Source: a virus. Taken from it: a DNA stretch of 24,399 bases. The DNA lies in IMG/VR virus record IMGVR_UViG_3300006751_000130, positions 1 through 24,399 of that record; one strand, written 5' to 3'. Position 1 is the first letter of the stretch, and every line of letters begins with the position of its first letter. The translations under genes and the position numbers were made by a program. The notes below the pieces were generated by a model that was not told the origin of the DNA, did no database searches, and saw only the letters and a program-made list of their open reading frames with translations. Shown here in pieces: positions 15,601 through 22,442 of the stretch.

Positions 15601-17951
15601 GTTCAGGCGACGGCCCAGACGGTAAGCGTCAGATGGTGCTGTTTGGTAATGGTATACTAGATTCCTGCCGCACGATGGAGGCCAAACTGCGACAGATGGG
15701 CTACCGCGATGTGAACGAGTGTATCAAAGGCTCCATCATGTTCGACAAGGACGACCCTGCAACACAGGGCGATCCACCTAGTCCGATTGGTAAGTATTTT
15801 GTAACCTATATTGGCTCTACCCATACAGGTAACCGTGAGTTGAACAGTGCAATCTTTCAGAAGACTAAGGACGCGCTAGATCGCGATACCACGACTAGCC
15901 TGTTCGTACATAAGACCGCACAGGCCGCCCCTTCATCATCATACCGAGATCCTGAAGGTAACAAGTACTCAGTCGATTGGCAGGCTTACGGTGGTGACAT
16001 CGGTCAGAACTACCTACCTAGCGGCTGTGAGGGCATCAAGATGTCGCAATGGACAGCCGATCAGCGCGAAATCATAAACGCTCAGTTCGGCATCACGCCA
16101 CCAGAATCATTTGTATCTGTACCAGCAGGGACGGGGGCAGAGCGTGAGTTGTATTTCTACGGTAAGAAGTTCACAGCGAAGGAGCGCCGCGAGCTAGAGG
16201 CCCAGTTCGGTAAGAACCCACCATTGATAACTAGTGGTGACTTACTCCGAGCAGTTACGCTAGTTGGTGACCCTAACAAACTAGAGGGTGCAGAAAAGCG
16301 CAAAGCAGTTGACAAGATTCGCAAGCTGAAGCGGGCGTACACTGAAATAGCGATGGCGAATGCGGCTGAGGAGCCGCCCTTGACGCAGCGCCAGACATCG
16401 GTATTCAACAACTGCGAGATGATCGTCGCCTCTGACGCAGCGCAAGTTGGCCTCAACTGGGGTAACTCTTCAGAGATGGTGATGTATGATTCACTGGGTT
16501 CACCGATGGCAGAAGCCCAGCGGATAACGCGCTGCGCTAGAATGCTCTCTGCCGCTGTCGAGGAGAAGCTAATCGGTAAGCGGAAGATGATTCAAAAAAC
16601 TCGACCTAAGCGCGATCTGGCGACAGGTGAAATCGAGATGGTCAACGGCAAGCCTGCGCGTGAAGGTGTTACGAAGCTGACAACAGAGGGTACCCAGTTG
16701 GTAGACACCCTACGCAATCAGATGGAAGCGACAGGATTGTCAGAAGAGGCAAAGCAGGATCTGGACAAAAAGCTCCGAGCAGCATTGTCAGATTCTAGCA
16801 ATCGTGAGCCTGTAATGGTGCAAGCTACCGACGACTTAGGACGCCCAGTATTCCACAGCGATGGGCCTTTTAGCGAGCTTCGCCGAAACGAATCGGAGAT
16901 CTTTGGTGTAACCGCCAGAGAGTACGACAGCGGAAGTGTTGCAGGGTTGAAAATAGGCGCGGCTATTTCATCAGGCAGTGAGATCCACGGCGGCAAGCGA
17001 GTCAGCTTGCCTCAAGCACTCGCGTCCATCAAGACCACCTGCTTCGACGCAGCTAACGCATTAGAATCGACAGGTAGGCCAAAGGAGGCGGCAAAGGTCA
17101 GGGCAGTCGGTATGCGGTGTCAGGCGGCAGCGGCTATGGGAGGGACTGCGGCGTCTACCCTATTGTCAGATCTGAGAAAAGAAGTCATACCTAGAACGAA
17201 TGAGTATTATGTTGAGTTCGATGACGCGAAGATGAATGTGCCTGATCCCCTCGCAGGTACTTATAGTGGCGAGGTCACGACTGAGGCGGTGGAAAACAAG
17301 GTGCGTCAGTGGATCGACAAGCAGCCTGAAACTGTCAAATCAGCTATCATGTCGGCAGGCTTTACGAAGTCTGAAGATGCTGAGAGCGCTACGCATGACC
17401 CTGCTGCTGTTTACTTGGCGATTCGAGCGCAAGAAATACTCACTTGGATCGAAGACAACAGAGGTTCAATAGGCGAGGACATGCGTAAACAGGCTGGTGG
17501 TGGGATCATTACTGAAAATGAGATCAACAACCGCTTGATAGACACCTTGAACCCTACCGATAGAGCTATACTGAAGACTAAAAAGTATCTGGTCAATGTC
17601 AGAAAGCTGTCGGCAGGTGGACATGTAGGCCAGAAAACCGAGTACACCTACAGTGATGACGGTAAGAAGACTAAAGCGCGTGTGTATACAGGCTTTGAGC
17701 AAGAGTACCCCGTTAGCTCAGAGCGGCGAACCAGAGCTACTCAACGCGCCAGAATGCGAAGCATGGAAGACATTTTTACTGCCGTGAACTCAGGGGTTAC
17801 CTTCCGACCAGAAGGTGGTTTTGAAGAGGTTGGCGCTAAGGACATCGCAACATTGTCAGTTATACCTAAAGCTATCGCCAAGGCACTCACCGTTCTGAAG
17901 CGGGCGGCGCTGGTATTCGATCTAGACAAACTTGGAGGCAAGCTATGGTAA
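9612..17951 (+). CDS. giant multidomain virion-type protein: zinc metallopeptidase motif plus split SNF2/SF2 helicase
   Basis: 2779 residues. The N-terminal tag-like part (FERG...HKYWRRQRVV..., KWKYYYDN near 60-67) is followed by a gluzincin-like site: HEMAH at 271-275 and a candidate third ligand E351 in YERWAEGF. The helicase has SHQKQLLQK (Q-like), Walker A MGTGKT (G1275-T1279), DEVH (1403-1406), LLTGTP (about 1432-1437), a motif IV-like strand QMVLFGNG (near 2007), motif V SDAAQVGLNW (2274-2283) and motif VI QRITRCAR (2303-2310). Lobes 1 and 2 are separated by about 500 extra residues. The C-terminal ~470 residues and the region 450-1200 are unassigned. MuF-linked injected proteins and DarB-type anti-restriction proteins are the nearest known concepts. 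Likely cytoplasmic action on host DNA or proteins after delivery is inference. The next gene starts 7 bases before its stop. Confidence 0.85.
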   Translation: MSKKLGLSASLIDAAGFNDINDLFLPAETVLAKGGGFERGPKAGHKYWRRQRVVTSGKLKWKYYYDNEKDRAEWAEDRAKILKKKKKSLTRLERRRHKAAVETHGEGYSKEKFSADNPDIGAAKKALKDLTNEFVDEILNYKNPPKLLISDAAREMYMEAVASHYGSDGDPADPHGKKLHALRMVEHAYSALPASFTKFFDGDIKSILVGVAADSDIKRKKAAAYARYAGNGQTVIVTALDRMSMNGGGGGEDGNMYGMKGGAFGVECLVHEMAHAFHNRMGAYRSQDFDELQQRGWTGASWDDWLNFCNDECRKHKKIDHDGTKRGKKGKAGEIAVTGYGQENSYERWAEGFTACLLYPHQMAQKCPKQYDWFRENVFGAEVLHPRITDPDAVEKAKAAIADATTAEERKEARQALSKVEGLDEVGPKDPRFQWWNNSQPSEFQQALIADKEANPLPPFGGDFHRLDPPDEDAVGHQKNGRSTADRFYEMNHKGRTVYFRYGKDGSSKKFNNWEPHKEGGKATAPRLSEIKECYDERGNPVDPRLAYLHLVQDEMEDGQIVGMVKVKGKEYPVTTTDILEQMSGEADNLTNERVMKLIGAEGKRNFAKMLRAFSSPKMNDDMRKLQAAYTAFNAAADDSPEKAKSKALIDRLEAVLDSKDWDTNITSGKGGMPQTITMTPHEVSHREFKQRSGTFAYDRIAMAGQATLDELKKTRIGTKKHTALLDKLRKEQGGVAIENRRDPRSGRFVRGNVKLDSRGKPIFDRIKYVNDNPDGSQTIIEVKRDPSTGIMRIANPMWAELLTPNGEAIRSAADIEKYMRIAAAEQRRTWVSLRTDRQRVRTKSGKWKMAKAGDTDHHLHLEVEFDGRGQPRIIGDYWKSKLNKTDPRLDHLIKDDPLFSQFRDNARAVIEGEAIRMKPATQRPSYKDRSIRVGERTVLSVTGAEQRSKAAKDKEIVATLHRIIQGKLAGELPPKPRWDQMPEQFEELPSPAGGMTGLQKKEIDRELRSNVPNKKTRARIQLLKRSGDLPAWYTHDSLQKAWFAKHFTPALAHWKETAESERQKAYETQYIFRGDIKGGASGQLFYRSESMVNNDLRPPEAAVVPEGLTDNVLAYMHHEVDPRSGISVTKEVRLVPPTDGSYSLDSLAGLAGVTAKWSAPDLLGRRKLVSATVSVDQFHKLRSAIGGLSLTDSVNQALAERTEMLRVAARARTDESHVMELDEIDPKSLNEAWNVKLNPTLPNGKPFTLGSHQKQLLQKTIDNNGRVLAAHYMGTGKTVSALAAAQMMLRRPYRADAGDRVGADRQRFLEENPWDTTRLHPDNPKRVLVVAPLSTVEQWRQSASDFDDGCQVVGSGSTHIPIEAFESMEDGARSEIVVVGPEYFTLHADKLKACGFDGLIIDEVHMGIKNEDAERNRKVREWNDDMKMLMLLTGTPMTTSPSDFVEYIRLLSNGKVFGDMTKAKFLDEYCDYSPIPHELGETGKGPRVMIKPEKMAELSAILSQYMDVAGSKDVRGKTMPAIRIEENKHATMQGVQANLYNFYLAALGDNADLPALTMEELEKLSDEGVRKKAMAARAIVNCVGYRPGDSQLNIQIEVEDPKTGNVSKKDLETPNIGALMNKGRGKSTGKWRMISELEGGPQAALMYDTFCSEVFGLPYHMLAGKPIGYGIPVKGVKDPMKLPVTKAQFEEAKRRMRAAGWPKTIDNPDAGPLGIAFRGHGVNLLDQLRDQVLAGDTFAAKKLEALKEEIQTAMDIQRAYRVELAGLSGSSSIDPEGVLKAIAMQYGITLDRAQALLEVNPTPTVVQSSVRLTHSGQEIEMSASDSWISDPRGSLHLLYHPDDWDAEAKQPKSRGGFAQVKSGDTVQVKASVLKKLGIKPPPKPKAPQKSATDAVKAMYKEELDKWKAVTAAWQPPKLVYRGDEPTDKGVPLTIMSGVRAGETIFAPEESINKLVSSLFDVGERRRTDRPKADLAMVHQNAKADELQSHIERFHDGSGDGPDGKRQMVLFGNGILDSCRTMEAKLRQMGYRDVNECIKGSIMFDKDDPATQGDPPSPIGKYFVTYIGSTHTGNRELNSAIFQKTKDALDRDTTTSLFVHKTAQAAPSSSYRDPEGNKYSVDWQAYGGDIGQNYLPSGCEGIKMSQWTADQREIINAQFGITPPESFVSVPAGTGAERELYFYGKKFTAKERRELEAQFGKNPPLITSGDLLRAVTLVGDPNKLEGAEKRKAVDKIRKLKRAYTEIAMANAAEEPPLTQRQTSVFNNCEMIVASDAAQVGLNWGNSSEMVMYDSLGSPMAEAQRITRCARMLSAAVEEKLIGKRKMIQKTRPKRDLATGEIEMVNGKPAREGVTKLTTEGTQLVDTLRNQMEATGLSEEAKQDLDKKLRAALSDSSNREPVMVQATDDLGRPVFHSDGPFSELRRNESEIFGVTAREYDSGSVAGLKIGAAISSGSEIHGGKRVSLPQALASIKTTCFDAANALESTGRPKEAAKVRAVGMRCQAAAAMGGTAASTLLSDLRKEVIPRTNEYYVEFDDAKMNVPDPLAGTYSGEVTTEAVENKVRQWIDKQPETVKSAIMSAGFTKSEDAESATHDPAAVYLAIRAQEILTWIEDNRGSIGEDMRKQAGGGIITENEINNRLIDTLNPTDRAILKTKKYLVNVRKLSAGGHVGQKTEYTYSDDGKKTKARVYTGFEQEYPVSSERRTRATQRARMRSMEDIFTAVNSGVTFRPEGGFEEVGAKDIATLSVIPKAIAKALTVLKRAALVFDLDKLGGKLW
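14786..14809. repeat. perfect 9-bp inverted repeat inside the giant gene
   Basis: ACTTGATCA - GCTTCG - TGATCAAGT, with a 6-base loop, could form an RNA hairpin. It lies within coding sequence (DQLRDQV) and lacks a proper T-tract, so it is probably incidental. Confidence 0.5.
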
Positions 17952-18310
17952 AAGTAGAACAATCAGGTGCAGGTAGGGCAAAGCCCGCTGGCAATCATCG
18001 ACTGAACATCAACCCTGCTGACTACGATCTGTCACAGTTCCTATGCGCTTATCCCGGATCTCAGTACAACAAAGGCTTAGAAAACATCAGTGCCTTCGAT
18101 AGATTGTCAGTTGATGGTGACAGTGCTCAGCTCGAATACCTAGTCAACTGGATCGAGCCGCATACTACAGTTGCGTGGATAATGGAACATCACGGCGCTA
18201 ATGGTGTAAAGCGTGTTTTGCGCGGCATAGCCAAAGCGGCGGTGAAGTTCGGTACGGCCATGAAGCCGAGGGTTTATCACACAGCAGAGTGTCTAGGGCT
18301 AGTTGAGTAA
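17945..18310 (+). CDS. hypothetical protein
   Basis: 121 residues. Its start ATG lies inside the last codons of the giant gene (TATGGTAA), and its stop overlaps the next start by one base, so it is part of a translationally coupled chain. The sequence has Trp, His and Cys scattered without a recognisable motif; the middle (VNWIEPHTTVAWIMEHHGANGV followed by a basic helix) looks compactly folded. No function assigned. Confidence 0.75.
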   Translation: MVKVEQSGAGRAKPAGNHRLNINPADYDLSQFLCAYPGSQYNKGLENISAFDRLSVDGDSAQLEYLVNWIEPHTTVAWIMEHHGANGVKRVLRGIAKAAVKFGTAMKPRVYHTAECLGLVE

Positions 18311-18627
18311 TGGCGAGGTGTGGAAGGTGTGGGCTGTGGTATACCTACCCTGCCGATAGTCGCGAGCAGGCGTATGCGGGTACCTGTCTGTGGTATCAGA
18401 TCAGACTTCCAACTGACAGTGTCTACGACAAGAGGCGCTGCCCAGATTTCTTTGAGGCTCTGAAGGGTGTTGAGCCTATGGAACAACTTTCATATAAAAT
18501 ACAGCGGGACGCTTTAGGTGAGGGTTTCCGAAAAGACCTACATAGCCGCCGCGTAGCTTATACCAGCTTGGTGATAAGCCTTGGTGGATTTTTGTACAAA
18601 ATGATTAGTCTGCTGAGGGAAGCATGA
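18310..18627 (+). CDS. small Cys-pair protein with hydrophobic C-terminal segment
   Basis: 105 residues, starting on the last base of the previous stop (TAATG). CGRCG at the N terminus (C4, C7) with C26 and C44 could form a zinc site. A hydrophobic stretch near the C terminus (about residues 83-102, ending YKMISLL) could be membrane-associated. Its stop overlaps the next start (ATGA). No family recognised. Confidence 0.72.
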   Translation: MARCGRCGLWYTYPADSREQAYAGTCLWYQIRLPTDSVYDKRRCPDFFEALKGVEPMEQLSYKIQRDALGEGFRKDLHSRRVAYTSLVISLGGFLYKMISLLREA

Positions 18628-18845
18628 GCAAGATCAACTGCCCGCATTGCTTCAAGTCTATAGGCGGTGCCGCCACTGAGGGAGGTAGCCGTGTCAGGCT
18701 AAGTATCCTATTAGTGGATGCTGATGACCGAATACATGGCCCTTGCCCGTTCTGCAAGGCTGATGTGACGATAGCCACTAATGCGACATTATCGAAGGCC
18801 ATAAAGCCAAACCAACCCGTCCCAGCGCTAAGAATCCGAAGATAG
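18624..18845 (+). CDS. zinc-ribbon-like small protein
   Basis: 73 residues. CPHC (C6, C9) and CPFC (C41, C44) form a classic four-Cys zinc ribbon spacing, with a short beta-rich centre. The start overlaps the previous stop as ATGA. Small zinc ribbons in phages often bind nucleic acid or protein, but nothing here says which. It is the last gene before the terminator at 18908-18947. Confidence 0.75.
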   Translation: MSKINCPHCFKSIGGAATEGGSRVRLSILLVDADDRIHGPCPFCKADVTIATNATLSKAIKPNQPVPALRIRR

Positions 18846-18907
18846 TGTTGACAAGTACCCGACAATGTGTGACGCTACTTGCAAGACCCGCTGGAATAAC
18901 GGCAAAG

Positions 18908-18947
18908 GGGTGGCAAAACTGTTATATTATAGTTGCCGCCCTTTTTT
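18908..18947 (+). terminator. intrinsic (rho-independent) terminator
   Basis: The left arm GGGTGGCAAAACT (18908-18920) pairs with AGTTGCCGCCC (18931-18941): nine consecutive pairs including one U-G, then a two-base bulge and two more pairs, around a 10-base loop GTTATATTAT, followed at once by six T (18942-18947). It would end transcripts coming from the large-gene operon just before the capsid genes. The whole gap 18846-18962 holds nothing else coding. Confidence 0.83.
18923..18930 (+). promoter_or_regulatory. possible -10-like element in the terminator loop
   Basis: TATATTAT in the hairpin loop resembles a -10 box or a phage late-promoter element. No matching -35 is visible at 16-18 bases. 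A start near 18937 would give a leader that skips the left stem arm yet keeps the GGAG site at 18953. TTGACA at 18848-18853 has no convincing -10 partner. Confidence 0.3.
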
Positions 18948-18962
18948 AGTTTGGAGTCAAGT

Positions 18963-19871
18963 TTGAGCGACACTTTCAAGATATACATCCCGTTGTCCAC
19001 ATGGGAGAAGTCAGGTGAGGAGAACCCCCTTAGAATAGGTGGGATTGTCAGCACTGACGGGTTGGATAGACAGGGTGAGCGCGTAGTCCAAGATGGCTTG
19101 GACTTCGCGCCTTTCTTGAGACATGGGTGGTACAACGACAACCACGGTCAGAAAACTACAGATGTCCTAGGGTACCCAACCTCTGTCGAGCGCGTGAAAA
19201 AAGGTCAGAAGCTCCCCGACGGCTCGAAGAGTCAGCATAACGGGTGGTGGGCAGAGGGCTATCTTCTCGACACGGACGAAGGCCGTAAAGTCTATTCGTT
19301 AGCACAGTCATTAGGTAAGTCAGGCGGCGACAGGCGTTTGGGCTTCAGCATCGAAGGGAAGGTGCTGGCTAGAGATCGTCGCGAGCATTCAAAGATTGTC
19401 AGGGCAGAGGTTAGGAATGTTGCAGTCACGCATTGTCCTGTCAATACCGACACCCACCTAAATGCTTTAGCGAAAGCTCTTATGGCAGGTCACGCTATCG
19501 AGGCTCCGACAGGTTCAGAAAGTGGTGATGGATTTGCCCTTCGCACCGAGTCAATGGACAAACGAAAGAAAAAAGATGAGGACGATGTCGAAAAAGTTGA
19601 GTTGGTAGATATATCTGCTGACAATCTTGACGACGACGATTCAGATGGAGGTTTGGCCAAGGCTACAGCCGCTACCGCGCCCACCATCGACTCGCTACAG
19701 TACCTTTCACGGTGGGCAGATTCCGTCGCGGATTACTGTGAAAGTAAAAGAAAATCAAATGTTTCGCTGACAAAAGCGGAAGCATCTATTATTGTCAGTT
19801 ACAGATATCCAAACTTGTCAACGAAAGAGGTTGATGACATTGTTGCAGAAGCAACTGGAGGCATTCAATGA
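18963..19871 (+). CDS. prohead (capsid maturation) serine protease
   Basis: 302 residues from TTG 18963, chosen because GGAG (18953-18956) lies 6 bases upstream; a longer frame from TTG 18933 would run through the terminator stem. Prohead proteases cleave scaffold and capsid N termini during maturation. The fold is suggested by GGIVSTDGLDRQGERV, the His-containing segment RHGWYNDNHG (H54, H61) and the LGFSIEG strand with candidate nucleophile S129, followed by VRNVAVTHCPVN. The C-terminal ~130 residues are acidic/basic and Ser-rich. Residues 168-199 (ALAKALMAG ... GFALRTESMD) match residues 34-64 of the capsid protein. The stop overlaps the next start (ATGA). Confidence 0.85.
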   Translation: MSDTFKIYIPLSTWEKSGEENPLRIGGIVSTDGLDRQGERVVQDGLDFAPFLRHGWYNDNHGQKTTDVLGYPTSVERVKKGQKLPDGSKSQHNGWWAEGYLLDTDEGRKVYSLAQSLGKSGGDRRLGFSIEGKVLARDRREHSKIVRAEVRNVAVTHCPVNTDTHLNALAKALMAGHAIEAPTGSESGDGFALRTESMDKRKKKDEDDVEKVELVDISADNLDDDDSDGGLAKATAATAPTIDSLQYLSRWADSVADYCESKRKSNVSLTKAEASIIVSYRYPNLSTKEVDDIVAEATGGIQ

Positions 19872-20926
19872 AACCAACAGAAGGCGGGCTAACCCCAGCA
19901 GGGAAGACCCTAATGATGATGAAATCTCGACCAGCGGGACTTACTTACAAAGGCTACCAAAAGATGTGCAAGAGCGCAGGCTGTGAAGGTGTCTCTGACG
20001 AAGTGTTCAAAGCCTTACCAATCGACGAGGGTATGGACATTGCTGGTCTACAAGGTCTGCTATCTAAAGGGTCTGAAGAGGAGGAAGCCTCAGAGGAAGC
20101 CCCAGAGGAAGAGGAGGCTGAAGAGTCTTCAGACGATCAACCCGAAGAGGAAGCTGAGGCTTCCGATGAAGATGGAGAACAGATGGATATGTCACGCAAA
20201 GGTGCGAGAAAATCAATCAGCGCAGGCGACCTCTTGAAGAGCATCGCAGCATACGATGCAACAGAAGATGCCCTTCGTGAATCAGGCACTGGCCGTGAGT
20301 CGTTCCTGACGACTAAGCTAGATTCTGGTACACTCTCGAAATCAGAGCGTGTCGAGCTAGGCCAAATCTGGTCAGGTGCTACCGAAGATGTGGTAGAGAC
20401 ACCTGAAGACCTCCACAAGTCACTCTACGATGTCATGACAGATGACGAAGACGCAGGCGCTCTTGTAGACGCCAGCGACTTTTTGAAGTCACTTGTACAA
20501 GGCATGGATCAGCGTATGCAAGGAGTCGCTCAAGATGTCTCTCGCGAAGGGCGGGCAACTAGAGAGTTGCTGAAAGCGCAAGGCAGCTTGGTCAAGAGCC
20601 TTGCAGTCGTCGTCGCCGAGCAAGACGAAATAATCAAGAGCCTTGCAGGGCGCGTGGAAGAGGTAGAGGCAGCACCCGCGCCTCGCCGTTCCGTATCCAG
20701 TGAAAGGTCACAAGTTCGCGGTCGTCCATTATCGAAATCCACAGTAGGTGACACACCTGACAATCTGGGAAGCGATGCTATCAAAAAGGGACTTCGGTCA
20801 CTTATGATGCACGCCTCTGAGGAGTCTGACAATACCGCTATGGATAAGATCATGCACGCGACAGCGATGTTTGAGCAAACAGGAAACATTCCTTCTAACA
20901 TTCTCGCCGCCATAAGAGCGGTCTAA
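19868..20926 (+). CDS. probable scaffold / prohead core protein
   Basis: 352 residues, starting within the stop of the protease gene. After a short ordered N terminus (YKGYQKMCKSAGCEGVSDEVF) comes a very acidic Glu/Ser/Ala stretch (about 68-104), then a helical part with a likely coiled coil (about 215-268, MDQRMQGVAQDVSREGRATRE...) and a basic, helical C terminus. Location between the protease and major capsid genes, acidity and coiled coil are the usual profile of an assembly scaffold that is degraded on maturation. There is no enzyme motif. The two octamers at 20757 and 20826 are near its 3' end. Confidence 0.75.
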   Translation: MKPTEGGLTPAGKTLMMMKSRPAGLTYKGYQKMCKSAGCEGVSDEVFKALPIDEGMDIAGLQGLLSKGSEEEEASEEAPEEEEAEESSDDQPEEEAEASDEDGEQMDMSRKGARKSISAGDLLKSIAAYDATEDALRESGTGRESFLTTKLDSGTLSKSERVELGQIWSGATEDVVETPEDLHKSLYDVMTDDEDAGALVDASDFLKSLVQGMDQRMQGVAQDVSREGRATRELLKAQGSLVKSLAVVVAEQDEIIKSLAGRVEEVEAAPAPRRSVSSERSQVRGRPLSKSTVGDTPDNLGSDAIKKGLRSLMMHASEESDNTAMDKIMHATAMFEQTGNIPSNILAAIRAV

Positions 20927-20947
20927 TAACAAAACAGGAGACTTCTA

Positions 20948-22429
20948 ATGTCTGGTGAGTTCGTATCATGGCAAGACTATGGCAACGGTATCAATCCCAA
21001 TCAGGGAGGCGTTATCGGCGGCCAAGGATCTGCTGACGATGTGTTAGCGCTAAATAAAGCGCTAACCGCTGGCAGTGACATCAATAATCCCGGAATGGCC
21101 GCTGGTGAAGGCTTCCCACTTCGTGTGGAAAGCCTCGACAGCACCCTTTACAATGTGACCTATAGGGCACAGGACATCAAGTTCTGGAAATCATTGTCAA
21201 AGACTGCCGCCTACAACACTATCGAAGAGTTCAATCGTCTTCGCAGCTACGGTGCTGGTAACGCTGTCTTCATGTCTGAAGGCGCACTACCTACTGAGGA
21301 CGATTCGACCTACGAACGCGCCTACACACGGGTGAAGTTCATGGGTACCGTTCGTCGCGTTACTCATGTCATGAGCCTGTTGAAAGCCGCACACGGTGAC
21401 GCTGTCGCCCGTGAGACTGTCAACGGTACTCTATTCCTTCTTCGCCAGCTAGAGCGTACATTGTTCGATGGTGACGAAGATTTGATGGGCGTACAGTTCA
21501 ACGGTCTTGAAAAAACACTTGTTGACGCATGGGGTTCAACTGCAATGGGTGACGGTCAGCTCTCAGGTTACGAGACAGACTATGTCATCGACATGCGTGG
21601 TCAGCCTCTAACCGAAGATCATATCGCTGATATGACTGAGCGCTTGATCGCTGAGCCTAACTATGGTGCGCCTTCAGACCTCTGGTTGCCAACTGGCCCA
21701 GTCAAGGATCTGTCTAAGATCATGTACCCGAAAGAGCGCTATGATCTACCTGCACCTCGCGACGGGATGGCTGGTATCAGCATCAAGGGTGTAACTACAC
21801 CTTTCGGTGACATCAGCCTGAACTCAGACATCTTTATCCCTGACAGTGGCCTTGCTACTGCGGCGGGTGTCGGTGGCTCTGAGCGTCCTTCAGCTAACAC
21901 TATCACTGTGCCACCTGCGGCAGGTGCTTGGGGTGGATCTGGATCAACTTACTTCGGCGCATCTGACGCTGGCGATTACTTCTACCAAGTTGTAGCTTGT
22001 AACTCGAAGGGTAAGGCTGTTCCTGTGGACTCTGCTTCAGTAACTGTTGCATCTGGTGACGCTGTTACTTTCACCATCGCTGACGGTGGTACGACTACTG
22101 AGTACTACGAGATTTATCGTACAGAGGCTGACGCCGCTGTCGCAACATCTCGTCTTATCATGAAGGTTGCACGCTCTGGCGCGACTCAAGTTGTGACAGA
22201 CCTCAACAGGTTCCTTCCAAATACTTCACGCGGTTACATGCTAACGCAATCTGCTGATGTACTTTGTTGGAAGCAATTGGCCCCATTCAGTAAGATTCCA
22301 TTAGCTACTATTGACTCTAGTATCCGCTGGATGCAAGTTTTATATGGTGCCCTCCAAATCATGGCTCCTCAGAAGAACGGCATGTTTATAAATGTAGGCA
22401 AGCTAAGCACTGGTGCTTACGGATCGTGA
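20948..22429 (+). CDS. major capsid protein (HK97-fold type) with Ig/fibronectin-like insert
   Basis: 493 residues with a strong site (CAGGAG) before ATG 20948. The N-terminal segment VLALNKALTAG (32-42) and GFPLRVESLDSTLYNVTY (55-72), then DIKFWKSL, YNTIEEFNRL and EGALPTEDDSTYERAYTRVKFMGTVRRVTH (split over about 75-140), match the large-phage capsid family I know from similar sequences. A beta-rich insert (about 310-425; GDYFYQVVACNSKGKAVP, TEYYEIYRTE) looks like a fibronectin-III/Ig domain exposed on the capsid surface. The gene contains no copy of the window's octamer, the longest octamer-free gene after the first kilobase. Confidence 0.9.
   Translation: MSGEFVSWQDYGNGINPNQGGVIGGQGSADDVLALNKALTAGSDINNPGMAAGEGFPLRVESLDSTLYNVTYRAQDIKFWKSLSKTAAYNTIEEFNRLRSYGAGNAVFMSEGALPTEDDSTYERAYTRVKFMGTVRRVTHVMSLLKAAHGDAVARETVNGTLFLLRQLERTLFDGDEDLMGVQFNGLEKTLVDAWGSTAMGDGQLSGYETDYVIDMRGQPLTEDHIADMTERLIAEPNYGAPSDLWLPTGPVKDLSKIMYPKERYDLPAPRDGMAGISIKGVTTPFGDISLNSDIFIPDSGLATAAGVGGSERPSANTITVPPAAGAWGGSGSTYFGASDAGDYFYQVVACNSKGKAVPVDSASVTVASGDAVTFTIADGGTTTEYYEIYRTEADAAVATSRLIMKVARSGATQVVTDLNRFLPNTSRGYMLTQSADVLCWKQLAPFSKIPLATIDSSIRWMQVLYGALQIMAPQKNGMFINVGKLSTGAYGS
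21044..21065. repeat. perfect 8-bp inverted repeat in the capsid gene
   Basis: TTAGCGCT - AAATAA - AGCGCTAA lies over the codons for the LALNKAL stretch. It could fold in RNA or be chance; there is no T-tract. Confidence 0.45.
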
Positions 22430-22442
22430 TAAATAGCTAACG

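Noticed and set aside
18848-18879. TTGACA as the -35 of a standard promoter
   Set aside because: No acceptable -10 lies 16-18 bases downstream, and a transcript from here would meet the terminator at 18908-18947.
18933-18962. Upstream TTG 18933 as the protease start
   Set aside because: It would lie in the terminator stem with no ribosome site; TTG 18963 has GGAG at good spacing.
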